A stretch of DNA of 64,000 nt, taken from Hyphomicrobiales bacterium. GTDB taxonomy: Bacteria > Pseudomonadota > Alphaproteobacteria > Rhizobiales > Rhizobiaceae. The stretch's first letter is position 1, and the number at the start of each line of letters is the position of its first letter. The notes under the pieces are model-generated. The model saw nothing but the letters and a program-made list of their open reading frames with translations, was not told the origin of the DNA and made no database searches. Below, piece after piece: positions 16,111 to 25,189 of this stretch. Location of the stretch: NCBI GenBank assembly GCA_900472175.1, contig UCHD01000001.1:496001-560000 (forward strand). The letters run 5' to 3'. The position numbers and the translations under genes are program-made.

Positions 16111-16752
16111 ATGCCAACAGGCTTCCATGAGGTCCGGTTTCCCTTGCGCCTGGCTTTGGGCACGAGCGGGGGGCCGGTCAGGCGGACGGATATTGTCAGT
16201 CTTTCGAACGGGCGGGAAAACCGCAACCGGCGCTGGCGCGATGCGCGCCGGCATTATGATGCCGGATCGGGGATCCGGTCGATCGGTGATCTCTATGCGG
16301 TGCTGGAATTCTTCGAGGCGCGGGCGGGGCAGCTTTGCGGGTTTCGCTTTCGTGATCCGCTGGATTTCAAGTCCTGTGGGCCGGGTGAGGTGGTCACCGC
16401 TTACGATCAGGTGATCGGCAGCGGCGATGGTGCGACGGCGGTGTTCCAGTTGGCGAAGACCTATGGCGATGCGGGTGGTGCGACTGCGCGCGAGATTACC
16501 AAGCCGGTGGCCGGTTCCGTGGTGATTTCGGTTGGTGGGATTCTGGTGGTGCCTGCCGATTTTACGCTCGATGCGGCAAGCGGGCGGGTGACGTTTCAGT
16601 CTTCGAAAATTCCGGCAAGTGGCGCTGCGATCAAGGCAGGCTTCGAATTCGATGTGCCGGTGCGCTTCGATACCGACCGGATCGATGTGGATCTCGGGCA
16701 GTTTCAGGCCGGGCGCATTCCGACCATTCCCCTGGTGGAGATCAAGCCATGA
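16111..16752 (+). CDS. GTA distal tail protein (DUF2460, gp12)
   Basis: A 213-residue DUF2460 protein, the distal tail hub component of GTAs. The family start is GFHEVRFPLRLALG, followed by ENRNRRWRDARRHYDAGSG, the conserved DLYAVLEFFEARAG and GFRFRDPLDFKS. The C-terminus has a DVPVRFDTDRIDVDL strand region. It overlaps the DUF2163 gene by ATGA. The ATG at 16111 follows the 657-bp gap holding the antisense gene. Confidence 0.92.
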   Translation: MPTGFHEVRFPLRLALGTSGGPVRRTDIVSLSNGRENRNRRWRDARRHYDAGSGIRSIGDLYAVLEFFEARAGQLCGFRFRDPLDFKSCGPGEVVTAYDQVIGSGDGATAVFQLAKTYGDAGGATAREITKPVAGSVVISVGGILVVPADFTLDAASGRVTFQSSKIPASGAAIKAGFEFDVPVRFDTDRIDVDLGQFQAGRIPTIPLVEIKP

Positions 16753-17636
16753 GAACGCTTCCAACAGCGCTTGCCGAACATCTGGACGGCGACGCGACGA
16801 CGATGTGCCATTGTTGGCGGGTAACCCGGCGCGATGGTGTGGTGTTGGGCTTTACCGAGCATGATCATGACCTGAGCTTTGGCGGCACGGATTTCTGGGC
16901 GGCCAGCGGCTTTCAGGCGGCTGACAGCGAGGCGGCCAGCGGGCTTTCGGTCGAGGCGGGCGAGGTAACCGGCGGGTTTTCCAACGCCGCGATCAGCGAG
17001 GCGGACGTGGTTGCCGGGCGTTATGACGGTGCCAGGGTCGAAGTCTTTCAGGTCAACTGGCAAGCGCCTGACCAACGCATTCTGTTGCGCGTGCAGGAAA
17101 TTGGTGATGTCGTGCGTGCCGGTGGCGCGTTTCGTGCCGAGCTGCGGCGGCTGACGCATCGGCTGGATCAGGTGCAGGGGCGGATTTATGGGCGGCGTTG
17201 TGATGCCGTGCTGGGCGAGCGACGCTGCACGGTGGATTTGAACAATCCGGCCTACCGGGGTAGCGGCGCGGTTGTGGCTGTTTTGGGGCAGGTGCGGCTG
17301 CGGGTATCGGGGATCGATGCGGCGGTGGCGGGATTTTACCGGTATGGCGTGCTCCGCTTTGCCGGTGGCGCCAATGCCGGGCATGCCTGCGATATCGAGG
17401 ATCATCGCAAGGGCGCCGACGGTGTCACGGTGTCCCTGTGGCTGCCGCCTTTGCCGTTGACGGTGGGGGACACCTTCACCGTGACGGCGGGGTGCGACAA
17501 GAGTTTTGGCACCTGTGGCAAGAAATTTGCAAACGCTCTGAATTTCCAAGGGTTTCCGCATATGCCGGGGACGGATTTTGCGTTCGGTTATGCGGATGGC
17601 GATGCGGTGCATGACGGGCGGGCGCTTTATGAGTGA
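16749..17636 (+). CDS. GTA tail hub protein (DUF2163, gp13)
   Basis: A 295-residue DUF2163 protein of the GTA tail hub. The N-terminal domain has CHCWRVTRRDGVVLGFTEHD and SVEAGEVTGGFSNAAISEAD. The C-terminal domain carries the cysteine set CDAVLGERRC, HACDIEDH and CDKSFGTCGKKF, close to KFANALNFQGFPHMPG. The RcGTA homologue is reported to bind an iron-sulfur cluster through such cysteines. Its stop overlaps the next start by 8 bp (ATGAGTGA). Confidence 0.92.
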   Translation: MRTLPTALAEHLDGDATTMCHCWRVTRRDGVVLGFTEHDHDLSFGGTDFWAASGFQAADSEAASGLSVEAGEVTGGFSNAAISEADVVAGRYDGARVEVFQVNWQAPDQRILLRVQEIGDVVRAGGAFRAELRRLTHRLDQVQGRIYGRRCDAVLGERRCTVDLNNPAYRGSGAVVAVLGQVRLRVSGIDAAVAGFYRYGVLRFAGGANAGHACDIEDHRKGADGVTVSLWLPPLPLTVGDTFTVTAGCDKSFGTCGKKFANALNFQGFPHMPGTDFAFGYADGDAVHDGRALYE

Positions 17637-18174
17637 CGGTCGCGCCGAGGATCATTTGGTTGGTTCCGGGGTTGCGGCTCCCCTCATCCGGCCCTGTGGG
17701 CCACCTTCTCCCCGGTGGGGAGAAGAGGGAAATTGGGGCGCCGTCTGCGCAGAGCGGGTCGTTGCTGCGGCACGGAGCTGGATCGGGACGTCGTACCGGC
17801 ATCAGGCGAGCCTGAAGGGGGTCGGTTGCGATTGTCTGGGGCTGGTGCGGGGTGTGTGGCGCGAGGTTTATGGAACGGAGCCGGAACTGCCGCCGGCCTA
17901 TCAGCCGGACTGGGCGGAGAGAAGCGGCGAGGACCGGTTGCGCGACGCGGCGCGGCGGCATTTCGGAGCGGAGATCTTGGCGGCGGAGATGCGGCCGGGC
18001 GATCTGCTGTTGTTTTGCTGGCGGCCGGATCTGCCGGCAAAGCATGCGGGAATTCTCAGTGCCGAAGACAGGTTCATTCATGCCTATGAACAGGCGGCGG
18101 TGATCGAGTCGGCGCTCGTGCCGTCCTGGCGCCGGCGGATCGCCGGGGTGTTTCGTTTTCCGCAAAAGGTCTGA
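17629..18174 (+). CDS. GTA tail peptidoglycan peptidase (NlpC/P60, gp14) with an in-frame repeat
   Basis: A 181-residue NlpC/P60 cysteine peptidase on the GTA tail, used to cross the recipient cell wall. The catalytic region is GVGCDCLGLVRGVW (Cys in the DCLGL core), and the His lies in KHAGILSAEDRFIHAYE. The N-terminus holds a type A palindromic repeat (17679-17728) read in frame as APLIRPCGPPSPRWGEEG, roughly residues 17-34, before the domain starts at AERVVAAARSWIGTSY. Homologues normally begin close to that point. I use the ATG at 17629, overlapping the DUF2163 stop. Confidence 0.9.
   Translation: MSDGRAEDHLVGSGVAAPLIRPCGPPSPRWGEEGNWGAVCAERVVAAARSWIGTSYRHQASLKGVGCDCLGLVRGVWREVYGTEPELPPAYQPDWAERSGEDRLRDAARRHFGAEILAAEMRPGDLLLFCWRPDLPAKHAGILSAEDRFIHAYEQAAVIESALVPSWRRRIAGVFRFPQKV
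17679..17728. repeat. Palindromic repeat, type A copy 2, inside the NlpC/P60 gene
   Basis: This is nearly identical to the intergenic copy at 4936-4986 (about three differences over 50 bp). Here it lies within a coding sequence, translated without a stop, near the N-terminus of the tail peptidase. Confidence 0.85.
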
Positions 18175-18179
18175 CGCTC

Positions 18180-21100
18180 ATGGCAACCATTCTTCTGCAG
18201 GCAGCCGGGGCAGCACTTGGCAGCGTGTTCGGGCCGGTAGGGGCAGCACTTGGCCGGGCGGCGGGTGCGCTGGCCGGATCGGTGATCGACCGGTCGATCA
18301 TCAACGGCATGACGACGGTTTCCGGCGCGCGGTTGGGCGATGCGCGCATCCCCGGTGCCGAGGATGGCACGGCGATCACCCGCGCCTATGGCACCGTGCG
18401 CATCGGCGGCACGCTGATCTGGGCGACGCGGTTTGAAGAAGAAGTGCGCGTCGAGCGGCAGGGCGGCAAGGCGAGCGGGCCGCGGGTCGAGACGTTTCGC
18501 TACTATGCCAATTTTGCGCTCGGGATCTGCGAGGGCGAAATCGGCCATGTGCGCCGGGTCTGGGCGGACGGGCGGGAGCTGGATCTGACCGGGATCGAAA
18601 TGCGGGTCTATCGCGGTACAGGAGGCCAGCTGCCCGATCCGTTGATCGAGGCCAAGCAGGGCGCGGGGAAAGCACCGGCCTACCGGGGACTTGCCTATGC
18701 CGTGTTCGAGCGCTTGCCACTGGACAGTTACGGCAACCGGATCCCGGTGATCCAGTTCGAGGTGCTGCGCCCGGTGGGAGTGCTGGAAAAGCAGATCCGG
18801 GCGATAACGATCATTCCGGGCTCCAGCGAGCACGGTTATGACCCACGGGTGGTGAAGGAAGAGACAGGCGCGGGCGCCAGCCGGCTGATCAACCGCAATG
18901 TTTTCCACGCCAGTTCCGACTGGCAGGCGTCGATCGATGAACTGCAGGCTTTGTGCCCGAACCTCAAGCGGGTAGCGCTGGTGGTGTCGTGGTTCGGGAC
19001 GGATTTGCGCGCCGGCCAGTGCCGGATCGTGCCCGGCGTCGAGACGCCGGTGCGGCAGGGCGAGAGCCGGCCCTGGTCGGTGTCGGGGATTTTGCGCGGG
19101 GGGGCGCGGCTGATCAGCCAGAATGGCGGCGGCCCGGCCTATGGCGGTACGCCGAGCGATGCGAGCGTCGCGGCAGCAATCGCCGACCTCAAGGCGCGCG
19201 GATTGAAAGTCTACCTCTATCCCTTCGTTATGATGGATATTGCGGCCGGGAATACGCTGCCGAACCCCTATGGCGGAACGGGGCAACCGGCCTATCCCTG
19301 GCGGGGGCGGATCACCGCGCATCCGGCACCTGGGCTTGCTGATAGTGCCGACAGGACGGTGGCGGCGCGGGCGCAGGTGGACGCGTTCTGCGGCATGGCC
19401 ACGGCTGGAGATTTTTCCGTGTCCGGCGGGGCGTTGACCTCGCTGGCTTCGGATGAGGGGTATCGTCGGCTGGTGCTTCACTATGCGCTTTTGGCGGCTG
19501 CGGCGGGCGGGGTCTCCGGGTTCATCATCGGCTCCGAAATGCGCGGGCTGACGCAATTGCGCGATGGGGCGGGGGCTTTCCCGTTTGTCGAAAAGCTGAT
19601 CGGCCTTGCGGCGGACGTCCGGGCTATTCTCGGGGCAGGTACCAAGCTGACCTATGCGGCGGACTGGAGCGAGTATTTCGGCTACCATCCGGCGGATGGT
19701 TCCGGCGAGGTGCATTACAATCTCGATCCGCTCTGGGCATCGGGCGACATCGATGCGGTCGGGATCGACAATTACATGCCATTGTCCGACTGGCGCGACG
19801 GTGACCTGTCGCTCGGCAATCCCGATGGGTTCCGGCTGGCCGAGGATGCGGATGCGATGCGGGCGATGGTTGCGGCCGGTGAGGGCTATGACTGGTACTA
19901 TGCCAGCGCTGTCGATCGCCGTGACCGGATCCGCACGCCGATTACCGACGGGCTGGCGGGAAAGCCCTGGATCTACCGCTACAAGGATATTGCCAGCTGG
20001 TGGGGACAAGTGCATCGCAACCGGATCGCCGGTGCCGAAGCGGCGCCGACGGCCTGGATCGCAGGCGCTAAGCCCGTCTGGTTTACCGAACTGGGCTGCC
20101 CGGCGATCGACAAGGGGGGCAACCAGCCAAACGTCTTTACCGATCCGAAATCGTCGGAGACGGCCGCTCCCTATTTTTCCAGCGGCGCGCGCTGCGATGC
20201 CATGCAGCGCCGGTTTCTGGAGGCGCAGCACGGGTATTGGCAGGCGGCGGGCGCTCCGGCATGCCTCGATCCGGATCACATGTTTGCCTGGACCTGGGAT
20301 GCGCGGCCGATGCCGGCCTTTCCGGAGAATACGGACCTCTGGTCCGATGGCGCCAACTGGCAAACTGGACATTGGCTGAACGGCCGGCTTGGTGCGGCGA
20401 CTGCGGCCGATGTGATCGCAGCGGTTCTTGCCGATCACGGCTTTCAGAGCGGCGATGTCAGCCTCGTCGGCGGCGATCTCGGTGGCTACGTGCAATCGGA
20501 GCAGGCATCGGCGCGCGACGTGCTGGAGCCGCTGATGGCGGCGCTGCAGATCGATGCCGTTGAGGATGGTAGCACGCTGCGGTTCCGCTCGCGGATGAAG
20601 CAGGCGTCGGCCCCAAAATTCATCTCGGTGCTGGCGGATGTCGATGGGCAGGCGCTGTTCGAGGAGACCCGCGGCCATGACAGCGATTTCGGCAGCGAGG
20701 CCATCCTTGACCGGTTCGATCCGCACAATGCCTACGAGCGGACGACGGCACGGTCGCGCCGGGTTTCGCCGGCCAGTGACCGGGTACTGCGGCTTTCGCT
20801 GCCGGGCGTCCTGCATGACGGGGCAGCAGCAACCGCCGTCGAAGATGCGCTTCGGGATCATCAAGTGTCGCGGCGCACTGTGCGTTTTTCGCTATCACCG
20901 GCGGCGCTGGCATTCGAGCCGGGCGACGTCGTCTCTTTCGATGAGGGGCCGGCGGGCAGTTTTATCATCAACCGGATCGAGGACGGGGCGGCGCGCTCCG
21001 TCGAGGCACGGGCGTTTGTTGCGTCGAGCGGCGGCGGGCCGGTGCTGCCATCGCGGCCGATCAATCCGCCCCGCACGCCTTCCGACGGTTTTTCGCCGGT

Positions 21101-22016
21101 GGTGCATCTAATGGATCTGCCGCAATACGAGGCGGGCGATGCCAGTGCTTTTGCCCGGGCGGCAGTCTTTGCCCGGCCGTGGCGTGCGGTGACGTTGTCG
21201 TCATCGGCAACGGCGGAAGGCTATCAGGCGCGGGCACGGCTGGAGCAGCCGGCGCAGACGGGCGTGCTGGCAGAGCCTCTCGGTGCAGGTGTCACCGGCC
21301 GGTTCGATGCCGCACGCACGCTGACGCTCGACCTGCATTTCGGCGGACTTTCGGCAGCAGTGCGGCTTGCCGTTCTCAACGGCCAGAACCGTTTGGCGGT
21401 CCTTGCCGTCAATGGGGCCTGGGAAATCATCGGGTTCCAGAGTGCGCAGGAAATCTCTGCCGGGCGCTGGCGCCTGACAAGGCTTCTGCGCGGGCTGCAT
21501 GGAACCACCGACGCAATGCTGGCAGGGGCGGTTTTGGGCGCTCCGGTGGTCGTACTGAACGCGGCCGTCAGGCCGCTGGGGTTAACCGCGGATGAGGCGG
21601 GGCGTGTGATCCGCTGGATCGCCGAGCCGGGCGGCCAGGTTGTATCGCCGGCCGGGCCCTATGCCTTTACCGGGGGCTTGCGGGCGGAAACACCGGTTGC
21701 GCCGGTGCATCTGCGCGCCCGCCGTATCGAGAGCGGTATCCGCATCACCTGGGTCCGTTGCGCCCGCCGCGACGCCGACCACTGGCTCGACGGTGATATC
21801 GCGCTGGACGAACCCCAGGAACGCTATCGCATCGACATTCTCGATGGTGCGATCGTCAAGCGATCTCTCGATGTCACCGAACCGGCGCTGCACTATGCGG
21901 CTGGCCTTGAGATCGAGGATTTCGGTGTGCCACAGGCGGCTCTGTCGGTTCGCGTCCGCCAGCGTGGCCAGAAGGCCGCCTTCGGCGTGGCGGCACATGC
22001 CACGCTGACGCTGTAA
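18180..22016 (+). CDS. GTA host-specificity/tail fibre megaprotein with TIM-barrel domain (gp15)
   Basis: A 1278-residue tip protein, the largest of the cluster. The N-terminus is a Gly/Ala-rich hydrophobic stretch (LGSVFGPVGAALGRAAGALA), then GTAITRAYGTVRIGGTLIW, as in phage tail tip proteins. A glycoside hydrolase-like TIM barrel spans roughly 230-720, with LYPFVMMDIAAGN, ADWSEYFGYHP, the candidate catalytic Glu near 637 in WFTELGCPAIDKGG, and FAWTWDARPMPAFPE. A phage tail domain follows (about 790-950), then a beta-rich C-terminus. It starts 5 bp after the peptidase gene. The family role is receptor binding and cell-wall penetration. Confidence 0.93.
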   Translation: MATILLQAAGAALGSVFGPVGAALGRAAGALAGSVIDRSIINGMTTVSGARLGDARIPGAEDGTAITRAYGTVRIGGTLIWATRFEEEVRVERQGGKASGPRVETFRYYANFALGICEGEIGHVRRVWADGRELDLTGIEMRVYRGTGGQLPDPLIEAKQGAGKAPAYRGLAYAVFERLPLDSYGNRIPVIQFEVLRPVGVLEKQIRAITIIPGSSEHGYDPRVVKEETGAGASRLINRNVFHASSDWQASIDELQALCPNLKRVALVVSWFGTDLRAGQCRIVPGVETPVRQGESRPWSVSGILRGGARLISQNGGGPAYGGTPSDASVAAAIADLKARGLKVYLYPFVMMDIAAGNTLPNPYGGTGQPAYPWRGRITAHPAPGLADSADRTVAARAQVDAFCGMATAGDFSVSGGALTSLASDEGYRRLVLHYALLAAAAGGVSGFIIGSEMRGLTQLRDGAGAFPFVEKLIGLAADVRAILGAGTKLTYAADWSEYFGYHPADGSGEVHYNLDPLWASGDIDAVGIDNYMPLSDWRDGDLSLGNPDGFRLAEDADAMRAMVAAGEGYDWYYASAVDRRDRIRTPITDGLAGKPWIYRYKDIASWWGQVHRNRIAGAEAAPTAWIAGAKPVWFTELGCPAIDKGGNQPNVFTDPKSSETAAPYFSSGARCDAMQRRFLEAQHGYWQAAGAPACLDPDHMFAWTWDARPMPAFPENTDLWSDGANWQTGHWLNGRLGAATAADVIAAVLADHGFQSGDVSLVGGDLGGYVQSEQASARDVLEPLMAALQIDAVEDGSTLRFRSRMKQASAPKFISVLADVDGQALFEETRGHDSDFGSEAILDRFDPHNAYERTTARSRRVSPASDRVLRLSLPGVLHDGAAATAVEDALRDHQVSRRTVRFSLSPAALAFEPGDVVSFDEGPAGSFIINRIEDGAARSVEARAFVASSGGGPVLPSRPINPPRTPSDGFSPVVHLMDLPQYEAGDASAFARAAVFARPWRAVTLSSSATAEGYQARARLEQPAQTGVLAEPLGAGVTGRFDAARTLTLDLHFGGLSAAVRLAVLNGQNRLAVLAVNGAWEIIGFQSAQEISAGRWRLTRLLRGLHGTTDAMLAGAVLGAPVVVLNAAVRPLGLTADEAGRVIRWIAEPGGQVVSPAGPYAFTGGLRAETPVAPVHLRARRIESGIRITWVRCARRDADHWLDGDIALDEPQERYRIDILDGAIVKRSLDVTEPALHYAAGLEIEDFGVPQAALSVRVRQRGQKAAFGVAAHATLTL

Positions 22017-22074
22017 CACGCCCGCTTCCCATTCAAGCCGAACGCGAATCATGCAAACCGACGAGGAGCGTCAA

Positions 22075-22281
22075 ATGAACGATTTGAAGACCTGGTACAT
22101 GTCGAAGACCGTCTGGGGCGGTGTGGTCGCAATCCTGGCCTCGTGCGCCAATCTGCTGGGACTGGAGATCACAGCTGAGGACGAAAGGGGAATCGTGGAT
22201 GGACTGACGGCACTGGCGGCCGCTGCCGGCGGGCTGATGGCGATCTGGGGACGGATTTCGGCCCGCACACGGTTGCGCTAA
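22075..22281 (+). CDS. Small holin-like membrane protein
   Basis: A 68-residue protein beginning MNDLKTWYMSKTVWGGVVA, with two hydrophobic segments (about 13-31 and 43-58), ending RISARTRLR. The SKTVWG start and the late IWGRISA are typical of small phage proteins usually annotated as holins or unknowns. I use the ATG at 22075, with AGGAG seven bases upstream, over an upstream ATG at 22051 without one. As last gene of the GTA run, it could supply the membrane hole needed by the GH19 endolysin; this is inference from size, topology and position. Confidence 0.65.
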   Translation: MNDLKTWYMSKTVWGGVVAILASCANLLGLEITAEDERGIVDGLTALAAAAGGLMAIWGRISARTRLR

Positions 22282-22320
22282 TCTTTGCGCCGGATTGCAC
22301 AAAACATGGTGTTAACAGCA

Positions 22321-22342
22321 CATTCATTTGCCATTCAGACTG
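22321..22342 (+). promoter_or_regulatory. 11-bp-period CATTCA direct repeat upstream of feuN
   Basis: CATTCA occurs at 22321-22326 and again at 22332-22337, exactly one helical turn apart, 70-90 bp before the feuN start. Direct repeats with 11-bp spacing are typical binding sites of OmpR/PhoP-family regulators, so FeuP autoregulation is a reasonable inference. A comparable repeat lies at 57482-57500. Confidence 0.45.
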
Positions 22343-22411
22343 TATCGTTTATTGAATTTGCAACGATGCTTCCCAAATCGCCAATATTGTTTTCAAGCCG
22401 AAAGTGCGTTC

Positions 22412-22663
22412 ATGTCCTCACCCTTGATCATAGCAACGCTTGCAGCGGGCCTTTCCGGATTCGCGCCGCCGGCGATTGATGTGCCATCGATGGTTGTTTC
22501 GGTGGACGGCGATTGCGGGCAGGCGGCGGCCGAGGTTGTGGCCAAGACGGGTGGCGAGCTTTTGTCGGCGCAGCCGACGGGGGATGGCAAATGCGTCGTC
22601 ACCGTGCTCATTCCCGGCAATGGCGGCCGTCCGAAAAAGGTGACGATGCGGGTGCCGATGTAG
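22412..22663 (+). CDS. feuN: FeuN-like small periplasmic inhibitor of FeuPQ signalling
   Basis: An 83-residue protein with a hydrophobic N-terminal signal segment (residues 4-20) and a small periplasmic domain with two cysteines (DGDCGQ and DGKCVV) that could form a disulfide. Its size, secretion and position directly upstream of the response regulator match S. meliloti FeuN. That protein is known to restrain the FeuQ sensor and is needed for viability when FeuPQ is intact. The ATG at 22412 gives the clean signal peptide. The identification relies on synteny and size. Confidence 0.8.
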   Translation: MSSPLIIATLAAGLSGFAPPAIDVPSMVVSVDGDCGQAAAEVVAKTGGELLSAQPTGDGKCVVTVLIPGNGGRPKKVTMRVPM

Positions 22664-22821
22664 CCGCAGGATGCTTGCCTTCAAGACATTCTCGAAGCGG
22701 ATAAAATAGGGTAAGCAATAATACCAAGGTTCGATCATGAGAACCTTGGTAGAAATCTCGTGTTGCAACGCGACGGCAAATCCGCGGGAAATGCTGGCGC
22801 GCAAGGGAAGAAGGTCTGTTC

Positions 22822-23508
22822 ATGCGCATTCTGGTGGTCGAAGACGACGTCAACCTCAACCGTCAATTGACCGACACGTTGAAGGAAGCCGGATATGTCG
22901 TCGATCAGGCTTTCGACGGCGAGGAAGGCCACTACCTCGGCGAGGGCGAACCCTATGATGCCGTCATCCTCGATATCGGCCTGCCGGAAATGGACGGCAT
23001 TACCGTGCTGGAAAAATGGCGCGGCGCCGGAAAGGCCATGCCGGTTCTGATTCTCACCGCCCGCGACCGCTGGAGCGACAAGGTGGCCGGTATCGATGCC
23101 GGTGCCGACGACTACGTCACCAAGCCATTCCATGTCGAAGAGGTGCTGGCCCGCATCCGCGCGTTGATCCGCCGCGCTGCCGGACATGCAAGCTCGGAGA
23201 TCGTCTGCGGTCCGGTACGGCTGGATACCAAGGGCTCCAAGGCGATGGTCAACGGCGTGGCGCTGAAGCTGACCTCGCACGAGTTCCGGCTCTTGTCTTA
23301 TTTGATGCACCACATGGGGCAGGTCGTGTCGCGCACCGAACTGGTCGAGCATATGTACGACCAGGATTTCGACCGCGATTCCAACACGATCGAGGTTTTC
23401 GTCGGGCGGCTGCGCAAGAAGATCGGCAACGACCTGATCGAGACCGTGCGCGGCCTCGGCTACCGCATGCAGGCACCCGGCATGGTGAGCAAGGAAGTGA
23501 AATCCTGA
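22822..23508 (+). CDS. feuP: FeuP OmpR/PhoP-family response regulator
   Basis: A 228-residue DNA-binding response regulator. The receiver domain has the acidic pair VVEDD, the phosphoacceptor Asp51 in VILDIGLPEMDG and Lys101 in YVTKPF. The winged-helix domain follows, with LTSHEFRLLSYLMHH and VFVGRLRKKIGNDLIETVRGLGYR. In S. meliloti, FeuP controls envelope and osmoadaptation genes, including cyclic glucan export, and is needed for symbiosis. It lies in the feuN-feuP-feuQ order. The feuQ start is 94 bp downstream. Confidence 0.92.
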   Translation: MRILVVEDDVNLNRQLTDTLKEAGYVVDQAFDGEEGHYLGEGEPYDAVILDIGLPEMDGITVLEKWRGAGKAMPVLILTARDRWSDKVAGIDAGADDYVTKPFHVEEVLARIRALIRRAAGHASSEIVCGPVRLDTKGSKAMVNGVALKLTSHEFRLLSYLMHHMGQVVSRTELVEHMYDQDFDRDSNTIEVFVGRLRKKIGNDLIETVRGLGYRMQAPGMVSKEVKS

Positions 23509-23602
23509 GCGCGATCGCCATGATCGACTGGAAGCACCCGGCGTTTGCACACGCAGGGGACGTTACGGCGATGGTGTCCTGCCAAACCGTTCGGCAACGC
23601 CG

Positions 23603-24997
23603 ATGATGCTGCGCCCGCAATCGCTGACCGCCCGCGTTCTGCTGGTCTCGACCATTTGGGCGGTGGCGGCGCTGGTGGTGATCGGCGTGGTGATCTCCAC
23701 CCTTTACCGGCAGGGCTCGGAGCGTGGCTTTCAGGATCTTTTGCGCGCCCAGCTCTACAACGTCATCAATTCGATCGTCGTCAACGACAAGTCGGTTCTG
23801 GCGGGTAGTCCGCAGCTGGGCGACTTGCGTTTTTCCCAGCCTCAGACCGGCTGGTACTGGATCGTCGAGCCGATCGGCGAATTCAACACGCCGCCGCTGA
23901 TCTCAACCTCGCTTGGTTCGGGCAAGCTGCCGATCGCCAGCGTCGACGAAGTCCCGTTCGATATTCGCTACGAGCGTTTCTACACCACTGTCGATTCTTT
24001 CAACAACGATGTCGAAGTGGCGGAGACGGAAGTCGTTCTGGATATTCAAGGGCATACCGCCCGTTTCCGGGTTGCGGGCAATCGTGACGTGCTGGAAGCC
24101 GATATCGATGACTTCAACCGCAATCTCTATCTGGCGCTGGCTATCTTCGGCTTTGGCGGCCTCGGCATGAATGCACTGGCGATTCTCTTTGGGCTGCGGC
24201 CACTCGACCAGGCGCGGCGATCGCTGGAAAAGATCCGCGGCGGTGAAAGCGAGCGGCTGGATGGCGAGTTTCCCCGGGAAATTCAGCCCTTGGCCAGCGA
24301 GGTCAACGCGCTGATCGACAGCAACCGGCGCATCATCGAGCGCGCTCGCATGCAGGTCGGCAACCTCGCGCATTCGCTGAAGACACCGCTTGCCGTTTTG
24401 ATCAACGAAGCGCGGGTCCTCGAGCCGCCGCATGGCGACCTGGTCAAGGCGCAGGCGGATGCGATGCAGATGCAGGTGCAGTCCTATCTCAACCGCGCGC
24501 GGATCGCGGCGCAGCGGGAATCGGTTCTGGCGCGTACCGAAGTCGAGCCTGTCCTTGAACGGCTGGTTCGCGTCATGCGCCGGCTACATCCGGAAAAGAC
24601 GTTTCTGCTGACGGTATCGCCGCCCGGCCTGATCCTGGCGATGGAACAGCAGGATGTCGAGGAAACCGTCGGCAATCTGCTGGACAATGCCGCGCGCTAT
24701 GCCGCCGATCAGGTTCACGTCGCGGCCCAACTGGCGCCCGAAGGCGTGCAGGGCAAAGACCCGGGGCGGCGCAACTGGATCGCCATCGAAGTGGACGATG
24801 ATGGTCCGGGCCTTGAGCCGGAGCAGATCGGCATTGCCATCAAACGCGGCAAACGGCTGGACGAAAGCAAGCCGGGAACGGGGCTGGGGTTGTCGATCGT
24901 CAGCGAGATTGCCGGTGAATATCAGGGCACTTTCGGGCTGTCGCGCGGTGCGCGTGGCGGGCTGAATGCGCTGATCGTGCTACCCGCTGTGTCATGA
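23603..24997 (+). CDS. feuQ: FeuQ sensor histidine kinase
   Basis: A 464-residue membrane kinase, partner of FeuP. Topology is one membrane segment at about 12-34, a periplasmic sensor of about 140 residues and a second segment at about 175-197, followed by a HAMP linker. The H-box is NLAHSLKTPLAVL with His257. The ATPase domain has VGNLLDNAARYA, DDDGPGLEP and GTGLGLSIV. FeuN is thought to act on the periplasmic part. ATG codons at 23603 and 23606 are both possible starts. Confidence 0.9.
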   Translation: MMLRPQSLTARVLLVSTIWAVAALVVIGVVISTLYRQGSERGFQDLLRAQLYNVINSIVVNDKSVLAGSPQLGDLRFSQPQTGWYWIVEPIGEFNTPPLISTSLGSGKLPIASVDEVPFDIRYERFYTTVDSFNNDVEVAETEVVLDIQGHTARFRVAGNRDVLEADIDDFNRNLYLALAIFGFGGLGMNALAILFGLRPLDQARRSLEKIRGGESERLDGEFPREIQPLASEVNALIDSNRRIIERARMQVGNLAHSLKTPLAVLINEARVLEPPHGDLVKAQADAMQMQVQSYLNRARIAAQRESVLARTEVEPVLERLVRVMRRLHPEKTFLLTVSPPGLILAMEQQDVEETVGNLLDNAARYAADQVHVAAQLAPEGVQGKDPGRRNWIAIEVDDDGPGLEPEQIGIAIKRGKRLDESKPGTGLGLSIVSEIAGEYQGTFGLSRGARGGLNALIVLPAVS

Positions 24998-25189
24998 TGG
25001 GACGTATTTCGAGCTGTCGCGTGACTTTTTTGACAGGATTGCGGGCAAAATTCCGCAATGCAGCAGGTTTAATCGCTGCGATGTTGCCTGCCCATGCGGG
25101 GAATGTAAAAAGATAATGGGCCATGAATCGGACTGATGCCGAACCATGATCTGCCGATGCAACGGAAACCGCGAGAGCTGTCCGATACG

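Noticed and set aside
18084..20864. Long minus-strand open frame opposite the gp15 gene
   Set aside because: It is the high-GC shadow of gp15: no family resemblance, His/Arg/Pro-biased composition, no ribosome site.
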